NCBI RefSeq assembly: GCF_000153485.2 | Contig: NC_018721.1 | Location: 434,001 to 498,000, forward strand | Direction of reading: 5' to 3' | DNA: 64,000 bases | Source of the DNA: Psychroflexus torquis ATCC 700755 | Lineage (GTDB): Bacteria; Bacteroidota; Bacteroidia; Flavobacteriales; Flavobacteriaceae | Part shown: in pieces, positions 59,232 through 64,000 of the stretch | Layout of the letters: every line of letters starts with the position of its first letter | Position numbering within the stretch: the stretch's first letter is position 1 | Made by a program: the position numbers and the translations under genes | The notes under the pieces: model-generated | Databases searched by the model: none | Seen by the model: only the letters and a program-made list of their open reading frames with translations | What the model was told of the DNA's origin: nothing

Positions 59232-61316
59232 ATGGCCTCCCAAGTGATAACAAACAGTCTTTCTCATCTTAAAAAATATTTCGGTTACGATAGTTTTAGA
59301 AAAGATCAAGCTGAAATTATTGAGCATGTTTTAAGCGGTAAAGATGCCCTTGTCGTAATGCCCACTGGCGGAGGAAAATCGATGTGTTTTCAGCTTCCTG
59401 CATTAAAATTTGAGGGACTTACTTTGGTTATTTCACCACTCATCGCTTTAATGAAAGATCAAGTTGATGGATTGAAAAGCAATGGAATTCCTGCAGATTT
59501 TTACAATTCGACCCAAACTCCTGAAGTTCAACTTGAGATTAAATCTAAGGTAGCCAACCGAGACATAAAACTCCTCTATACAGCCCCGGAAAGTTTATCT
59601 GGGCTTCAAGAAATTTTAAGCGAAACTTATATCAGTTGTGTAGCTGTAGATGAAGCTCATTGCATCTCTTCTTGGGGTCATGACTTTAGACCTTCCTACC
59701 AACAACTAGGATTTTTAAAAAAGTCTTTACCTAAGACCCCTATTATTGCTTTAACAGCAACTGCAGACAAAACTACCCGTAAGGATATTTTGAAGCAATT
59801 GGGAATTCCAAAAGCTAAAGCTTTTCTTTCTTCTTTTGATAGGGAAAATATTTTCCTGGAAGTCAGAGTTGCAGATAAACGCCTCAAGCAAATTGAAAAC
59901 TTTCTATTGAGAAGGAAGGACGAAGCAGGCATAGCGTATTGCTTAAGTAGAAAATCTACTGAAAAATTAGCCAAAGATCTTACAAAGAAGGGATTTAAGG
60001 CGAAGGCCTATCATGCTGGTTTACCATCTGAAGAGAGGTCCAAAATCCAAGAAGAGTTTGTCTATGATAAGACTCAGATTATTTGTGCAACAGTCGCCTT
60101 TGGAATGGGAATTGACAAGTCCAATGTTCGTTGGGTGATACACTATAACATGCCTAAAAACCTTGAGGGCTACTATCAAGAAATAGGGCGTGCCGGAAGA
60201 GATGGCTTACAAGCGAATGCCCTCATGTTTCACTCTTATGCAGATGTGATACAATACAAACGCTTTATTGAAAATAGTATGAATCAAAAGGTTCAGGAAG
60301 CTAAACTGGATCGTATCAAGCAATTTGCAGAGGCTACTTCCTGTAGAAGACGTATTCTTTTAGGTTACTTCGGCGAACACCTTACAGAAAATTGTGGGTT
60401 TTGTGACGTTTGTAAGAATCCTCCTCGCTTTTTTGATGCCAAACTTATAGCACAAAAAGCACTTTCTGCTGTAGCGCGTGCTAAACAAAAAGAACCTATG
60501 GGAATGATTATAGATATTTTGAGAGGGGCAAAAAATGCAGCGATATATGACAAAGGGTATCAAAATATCAAAACCTATGGCATTGGTGACGGCATAAGTT
60601 GGAGAGATTGGCAGCATTATATTTTACAACTTACTAATTTAGGCTATATAGAAATTGCATTCCACAGAGGGAATGCTTTAGAGTTTACACCACTAGCTAA
60701 AAAGGTCTTATTTGAAGATGAACAGGTTTGGCTAACGAAGCCTAAACAAGATCAGGTTTCGTCTTCACAACCAAAGCAAACGTTGAAATCTTCTAACTTG
60801 TTCACACAGTTGAAACAATTGAGAATGCAAATATCTATTGAAGAAAACATACCGCCCTACTTAGTTTTTAACGATGCCACTTTAAAAGAAATAGAAAAAG
60901 AAAGGCCACTTGACGAAAATGAATTTAAAACCATAAGCGGTGTAAATTCTTTAAAGTCTGAAAAATATGCCGATAGCTTTATTGAAGTTATTGAGAAATT
61001 CAATACAAAAAAAATACAGAAAACATCAACTTATGACCAGACCTATGCCCTTTTTCAAGATGGAAATAGCATTGAAGATATTGCTAAAACAAGGAATTTA
61101 AAATCGACGACAGTTATTTCTCATCTGTGTACTCTAGTAGAAAAAGGTAAACCCATCGATTTAAGTAAACTTGTTTCAACTTCCGAAGTAAAAAAAGTCC
61201 AAAATATCCTAAAAGAAATTGACTACGAAGGGGCTCTAAAACCTATTTTTGAAGCTCTAAATGGAAATATGAGTTACGAAAAAATCAGGCTTGCAGTAAC
61301 ACTACTAAAAAAATAA
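59232..61316 (+). CDS. recQ: ATP-dependent DNA helicase RecQ
   Basis: RecQ is a 3'-5' DNA helicase in recombination and fork repair. The 694 residues show Walker A PTGGGKS at 44-50, DEAH at 140-143, the aromatic loop SSWGHDFRPSYQQL, TVAFGMGIDKSNVRWVIH and YYQEIGRAGRDGL, the RQC zinc site CRRRILLGYFGEHLTENCGFCDVC (four Cys), a winged helix, an HRDC domain (about 515-595) and an extra C-terminal helix-turn-helix extension (about 600-694). The ATG at 59232 opens directly before the helicase domain. It converges on a secreted unknown, with its stop adjacent to that gene's stop. Confidence 0.95.
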   Translation: MASQVITNSLSHLKKYFGYDSFRKDQAEIIEHVLSGKDALVVMPTGGGKSMCFQLPALKFEGLTLVISPLIALMKDQVDGLKSNGIPADFYNSTQTPEVQLEIKSKVANRDIKLLYTAPESLSGLQEILSETYISCVAVDEAHCISSWGHDFRPSYQQLGFLKKSLPKTPIIALTATADKTTRKDILKQLGIPKAKAFLSSFDRENIFLEVRVADKRLKQIENFLLRRKDEAGIAYCLSRKSTEKLAKDLTKKGFKAKAYHAGLPSEERSKIQEEFVYDKTQIICATVAFGMGIDKSNVRWVIHYNMPKNLEGYYQEIGRAGRDGLQANALMFHSYADVIQYKRFIENSMNQKVQEAKLDRIKQFAEATSCRRRILLGYFGEHLTENCGFCDVCKNPPRFFDAKLIAQKALSAVARAKQKEPMGMIIDILRGAKNAAIYDKGYQNIKTYGIGDGISWRDWQHYILQLTNLGYIEIAFHRGNALEFTPLAKKVLFEDEQVWLTKPKQDQVSSSQPKQTLKSSNLFTQLKQLRMQISIEENIPPYLVFNDATLKEIEKERPLDENEFKTISGVNSLKSEKYADSFIEVIEKFNTKKIQKTSTYDQTYALFQDGNSIEDIAKTRNLKSTTVISHLCTLVEKGKPIDLSKLVSTSEVKKVQNILKEIDYEGALKPIFEALNGNMSYEKIRLAVTLLKK

Positions 61317-61964
61317 TTATTTATTTCTAACAATAATAGTACTCGCTTTTACGCCGGTCAACAAATTCCAAACGTTTCTAGATATCATTTTGGAACCATC
61401 TATGATCTTTAACTCTGCGGTATTGGGACCTGCTTCTCCTTGATTTAAGGCAATAAACTCTACTTTATTGAAACCGATTTCTATGGGAATAGTAAGTTCT
61501 TTGTAAGCATTATCAAGTAGAAGATTTTCAACGATAATCTTACCATTTAACCTTACCTGTACGCGATCTCCATCATACATCATATGGTCTCTACAGATAA
61601 AAACAATCTTATCTGAAGAAGTCACAAAGTCACCTAGACTCATATCTTCAGCCCATTCTTCCTTCATATTCTTATTCTCGTCCTCAGGTTTTTTATTCAA
61701 TTTATCTGTCCATATATCGCTAGGATTCGTAAACTGGGTCTTGGCCTTAAAATCAACACCCTCCTCATCTTTAGCAAAAATATCTTTGACTTTACTCCTA
61801 TTGGGCACCCCCAACCTATTCATTCCTGAGGAGGAATTGGAAGACTTAAATCTTGGGTTATTGATAACTTCAGATCCACGGGTGGGAAAGTCACGATTTT
61901 GAGCATTAGCCAAAAAAGAAACACACAGCAAAAGGGTTAAGAGACTGATTTTAAACATTTTCAT
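61317..61964 (-). CDS. secreted protein of unknown function
   Basis: A 215-residue protein with signal peptide (about 1-21, LLCVSFLANAQ), a disordered Ser/Asn/Arg-rich segment (about 25-65), and a C-terminal domain that looks beta-rich (VFICRDHMMYDGDRVQVRLNGKIIVENLLLD, KELTIPIEIGFNKVEFIALNQGEAGPNTAELKI). I do not recognise a named domain; the last part resembles carbohydrate-binding-type jelly-roll proteins, weakly. The next ATG at 61958 (MFKISLL) could also start it. A -7 box (61969-61976) is 4 bases before the ATG. Confidence 0.75.
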   Translation of the reverse strand: MKMFKISLLTLLLCVSFLANAQNRDFPTRGSEVINNPRFKSSNSSSGMNRLGVPNRSKVKDIFAKDEEGVDFKAKTQFTNPSDIWTDKLNKKPEDENKNMKEEWAEDMSLGDFVTSSDKIVFICRDHMMYDGDRVQVRLNGKIIVENLLLDNAYKELTIPIEIGFNKVEFIALNQGEAGPNTAELKIIDGSKMISRNVWNLLTGVKASTIIVRNK

Positions 61965-61968
61965 ACTT

Positions 61969-61976
61969 CAAATATA
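61969..61976 (-). promoter_or_regulatory. candidate -7 box, 4 bases before the ATG of the secreted unknown
   Basis: TATATTTG on the minus strand; the ATG at 61964 is 4 bases on, the ATG at 61958 is 10 bases on. Another possible leaderless start. Confidence 0.38.
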
Positions 61977-62029
61977 CTTAATCTGATTGTACATAAATTA
62001 TACCACACACAAAATTCTTTCTTAAACCC

Positions 62030-62557
62030 TTAAAATTGAATGGCAAAGTAAATACCATGATGAGTTATCGAGACTGGAATAGTCTTGGAGGCGATCTTTA
62101 TGAACGGGAGGTTATTCTTCAATTTTAATAACTGTGGTTGTGACGACTCACCAAATTCCATTCTTAAGTTTTGAATAAGTTGTTCCTTGGAATTGGCAAT
62201 AAAGGAACTTGAAGACGCTGAACAGGAAACACTACAATAGGTATAATTCTCTCTATAAAAAGTTGTTGTTGTTTTGACATAGTCTCCACCGAAATGCACT
62301 AAGCCGTTTTCTGAATCCATAAGTTCACAATGAAATGCAAAAGGATTGAAAACCGGTTTGGAATTAAATTTTCGCTGAAAGGCCTTATAGGCACTTTCTT
62401 TCATAGTCCAAAGCCGCCAAAAATCTTGTTCAGGCTTTGGACTTGATAAAACTAAATTTTGTTCATTTTGAGAAAGTACCTTTTCCATATACCTAGGTCT
62501 AAAGATATTTGAATCGGTTTTAGCTTTCTTTAGGTCTACAATATCATTTCCAATCAC
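62030..62557 (-). CDS. 4'-phosphopantetheinyl transferase superfamily protein
   Basis: A 175-residue enzyme that moves the phosphopantetheine arm of coenzyme A to a Ser of a carrier protein. The key motifs are present: MIGNDIVDLKKAK (Asp-binding of Mg) and FWRLWTMKESAYKAFQRKF (WxxKES-x2-K). The size is like AcpS/single-domain members, and the sequence is a shorter Sfp-like form. It overlaps the acyl carrier protein gene by 4 bases, so that protein (Ser in QINSANLVDVV) is the obvious substrate. Part of a ketosynthase-containing locus that runs off the right edge. Confidence 0.9.
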   Translation of the reverse strand: MIGNDIVDLKKAKTDSNIFRPRYMEKVLSQNEQNLVLSSPKPEQDFWRLWTMKESAYKAFQRKFNSKPVFNPFAFHCELMDSENGLVHFGGDYVKTTTTFYRENYTYCSVSCSASSSSFIANSKEQLIQNLRMEFGESSQPQLLKLKNNLPFIKIASKTIPVSITHHGIYFAIQF

Positions 62558-62808
62558 TTAGTTTCAAGTTTCTTTTGAATAACATTGACAGTCGCTTCTA
62601 CGCTAATCATCTTTTCCATGTCGTCATTTTCAATCCGGATGTCGAATTCATCTTCCACGTCTAACACAACATCCACCAAGTTAGCCGAATTGATTTGCAA
62701 ATCATTTATAAAATCGGATTTGGATGTCAAATTATCGAAATTTTCTTGATGATTGACATAAGGTTGAACGATAACCTTCAATTTACCCTGTATTACTTCA
62801 GCAGTCAT
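62554..62808 (-). CDS. acyl carrier protein
   Basis: An 84-residue acyl carrier protein: four helices with the phosphopantetheine Ser in DLQINSANLVDVVLDVEDEFDIRI (near residue 42), where the usual DSL is NSA. The change from Asp to Asn before the Ser is unlike the fatty-acid AcpP and typical of specialised carriers in secondary-metabolite or aryl-polyene-like loci. It overlaps the transferase gene by 4 bases. A 197-base gap of no recognisable content separates it from the small membrane-protein gene upstream. Confidence 0.87.
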   Translation of the reverse strand: MTAEVIQGKLKVIVQPYVNHQENFDNLTSKSDFINDLQINSANLVDVVLDVEDEFDIRIENDDMEKMISVEATVNVIQKKLETK

Positions 62809-63005
62809 ATGATCTTTTTGGAAGCAATTTACAAATTAGTTTTCGTAAACCAAGGAGAAAGACAGAAGCCCGTAAGGTTTAAAATTGGAGACTAATTTTG
62901 ATATTTCAAGTCAAGTCTCTAGCAACTAATACATCAATAAGAGGTTAAGTCTGAAAGCATCAAGCCACTACAATTGATATTCAGAATAATAATAAAAGAT
63001 CACAT

Positions 63006-63236
63006 TTATTTTTCGGAACTCAGCTTTAACTTACACCTAAAACTTTCAAAGAGAAAATTCACTCCTGTCATAATAACAATAAGTGATAGCGTACCTGCTA
63101 GAACCCACTGCCAAGTTTCTGCATCACTATGTTTCATAAAGCCACTTTCGACGATTGCCGAAAGTCCAAAACCTAGTAACCCCGTTCCTAACCCACCAAA
63201 TAACCAAAATCGTTTTTTAAGCTGATTTATCTCCAT
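63006..63236 (-). CDS. small membrane protein in the ketosynthase locus
   Basis: A 76-residue protein with two hydrophobic helices (about 10-29, FWLFGGLGTGLLGFGLSAIV, and 43-64, VLAGTLSLIVIMTGVNFLFE), basic at both ends, probably inner-membrane. No known domain is seen. The start ATG at 63236 lies 20 bases inside the end of the ketosynthase gene, so the two are coupled. Two-helix proteins occur in flexirubin/aryl-polyene-type loci, but I cannot give a role. Confidence 0.7.
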   Translation of the reverse strand: MEINQLKKRFWLFGGLGTGLLGFGLSAIVESGFMKHSDAETWQWVLAGTLSLIVIMTGVNFLFESFRCKLKLSSEK

Positions 63237-64000
63237 CACTATATTTTTTCAAAATTACACAAGCGTTCACATCGCCAAAACCAAAACTTGCTTTAGCGAT
63301 AACAGTCAAGTTCTTTTTTAGTAAGGTCCTGGGAATTTTTTCCTCATCGACTATCTCCAAAATATCTGGATGTATCGTATCGCAATTTAAATTTGGAAAT
63401 ATAAAGCCTTGTGATAATTCCAAAATAGAACTCACGAGCTCTAGACTTCCTGCTGCAGCCAAAGCATGACCAACATGACTTTTTAGAGAATTGATATAAG
63501 GGAAGTTTTTTCCTGATTTTTGTAAGGCCAGAGACCAATTCTGAACTTCAGTGGCGTCCATAGCGGTAGCAGTAAGGTGAGCATTAATGAGGTCTATATC
63601 TTCTGAATTTACCCCTGCCTCTATTAAAGCTTTTGAGATACAACTTTTAACTGCTGACGAGTTAGGCGCCGTCATACTCCCCTGTTCGCGTTGCCCTCCA
63701 GAATTAATACACCCTCCTAAAACTTCAGCATAAATAGGAACTCCCCTTTCTAGAGCAGATTCCAAACTTTCTATAACCATAGCCCCTGCGCCACTGGAAG
63801 GCACAAAACCAGCTGCAGATTCGCTCATAGGCTTCGAAGCTTCCTCTGGCTTTTCATTATACTGATGCGGTAAGATACGGAGAGCATCAAAACCACCCCA
63901 CACATAAGGTCCAGAATCACTACAACTTCCCACTAGCATACGCTTAGCTTTCCCTGAAGAAATACGGTCGTACCCCATAAGCAAAGCCTCGGTTCCTGTG
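63217..64000 (-). CDS. beta-ketoacyl synthase, 5' part beyond window
   Basis: The C-terminal 260 residues of a ketosynthase of the FabF type; the start and the nucleophile Cys lie right of the window. Seen are TGTEALLMGYDRISSG, FVPSSGAGAMVIESLESALERG, INAHLTATAMDATEV (the first active-site His, where the family usually has NAHGTGT or NAHGTST), and INSLKSHVGHALAAAGSLELV (Lys and second His). The change of Gly to Leu after the first His is unusual. With a carrier protein and its transferase downstream this looks like an aryl-polyene, flexirubin or other specialised lipid locus (inference). Overlaps the following small gene by 20 bases. Confidence 0.88.
   Translation of the reverse strand, partial: TGTEALLMGYDRISSGKAKRMLVGSCSDSGPYVWGGFDALRILPHQYNEKPEEASKPMSESAAGFVPSSGAGAMVIESLESALERGVPIYAEVLGGCINSGGQREQGSMTAPNSSAVKSCISKALIEAGVNSEDIDLINAHLTATAMDATEVQNWSLALQKSGKNFPYINSLKSHVGHALAAAGSLELVSSILELSQGFIFPNLNCDTIHPDILEIVDEEKIPRTLLKKNLTVIAKASFGFGDVNACVILKKYSDGDKSA

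Noticed and set aside
59151..59327. N-terminal extension of the Rrf2 regulator
   Set aside because: It would overlap recQ, its own promoter box and the palindromes; the family starts at MISKK (59150).
61309..61325. AAATAATTATTT palindrome at the recQ / secreted-unknown junction as a terminator
   Set aside because: Pure A/T with no loop; too weak to call.
62809..63005. A missed small gene in the 197-base gap before the acyl carrier protein gene
   Set aside because: Short frames exist (for example plus-strand 62695-62895) but none has a sensible composition, start context or recognisable family.
1..64000. CRISPR array, rRNA operon, tRNA genes, prophage, complete insertion sequence
   Set aside because: Looked for on both strands by eye; no regular spaced repeats, no rRNA-like stretches, no convincing cloverleaf, no phage structural or transposase genes. 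A program such as tRNAscan-SE would be needed to exclude a tRNA fully.

Overview
The window is a piece of chromosome from a member of the Bacteroidota, almost certainly a (probably marine) flavobacterium. Reasons: low G+C (mid-thirties percent by eye, not counted), promoters that fit the Bacteroidota -7 box TAnnTTTG, the gliding ATPase GldA, menaquinone genes (menD and menF), a fused CcsBA cytochrome c maturation protein, DUF3857/transglutaminase secreted proteins, a lipoprotein glucosaminidase with LysM, and the DAHP synthase/chorismate mutase fusion typical of the group. I cannot name the genus with confidence. The region is mostly conserved core genes, densely packed; I see no rRNA, tRNA, CRISPR array, phage or complete insertion sequence.

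Layout. 1-5.7 kb (minus): partial LysR/OxyR-like regulator, then the tight operon nadC, yihY-type membrane protein, chalcone-isomerase-like protein, DUF2147 protein, priA. 5.8-7.4 kb: rlmH facing queA across a strong shared terminator. 7.4-18 kb (minus): DAHP synthase/chorismate mutase, rsgA, dtd, three DUF3857 proteins, a MazG-like pyrophosphohydrolase, a small membrane protein and aroA. Two of the DUF3857 genes arose by tandem duplication of a block that also carried the start of the mazG-like gene; a decayed mazG copy remains at 11406-11549. 18-21.8 kb (plus): gldA, two tandem DUF368 (polyprenyl-phosphate flippase family) genes, aroE. 21.8-25 kb (minus): ccsBA.

25.3-33.8 kb (plus): DUF2520 protein, kdsC, a UbiA-family prenyltransferase with an altered first Asp motif, maf, an unknown lipoprotein, a small MscS protein, a PIG-L family deacetylase, a 37-residue membrane protein and a sodium:solute symporter. 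33.85-34.19 kb is the one clearly repeat-like stretch: a nested inverted repeat, an echo of the 3' end of the neighbouring DUF2911 gene, and a further repeat-like motif. 34.2-43.2 kb: DUF2911 gene, kdsA, xseB-xseA, DinB-like protein, proline dehydrogenase, aroB, trxB, tryptophan 2,3-dioxygenase and a secreted unknown.

43.2-52.5 kb (mostly minus): CvfB-like RNA-binding protein, menD, menF and a hotdog thioesterase (menaquinone steps), a GH113-like secreted hydrolase, an esterase, a GreA/B-like factor, a DUF4136 lipoprotein, hutU and a tiny Cys-rich DUF5522 protein. 52.6-56.8 kb (plus): a D-cysteine desulfhydrase/ACC deaminase-like enzyme, a glucosaminidase lipoprotein, hemL and three small membrane proteins (CD225, DUF2752, DoxX-like). 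56.8-64 kb: SLC13 permease, Rrf2 regulator divergent from recQ, a secreted unknown, and the edge of a polyketide/fatty-acid-like locus (phosphopantetheinyl transferase, acyl carrier protein, small membrane protein, truncated ketosynthase).

Together the genes supply shikimate/aromatic synthesis (DAHP synthase-CM, aroB, aroE, aroA), menaquinone, Kdo, NAD and haem precursors, DNA repair and replication restart, and amino-acid breakdown (Trp, His, Pro). The most interesting non-routine signals are the mazG/DUF3857 duplication scar, the repeat cluster at 34 kb, terminator-like hairpins built into 3' coding ends of convergent genes, several -7 boxes only 4-5 bases from start codons (possible leaderless mRNAs), the tiny symporter partner, and the ketosynthase locus cut by the right edge.
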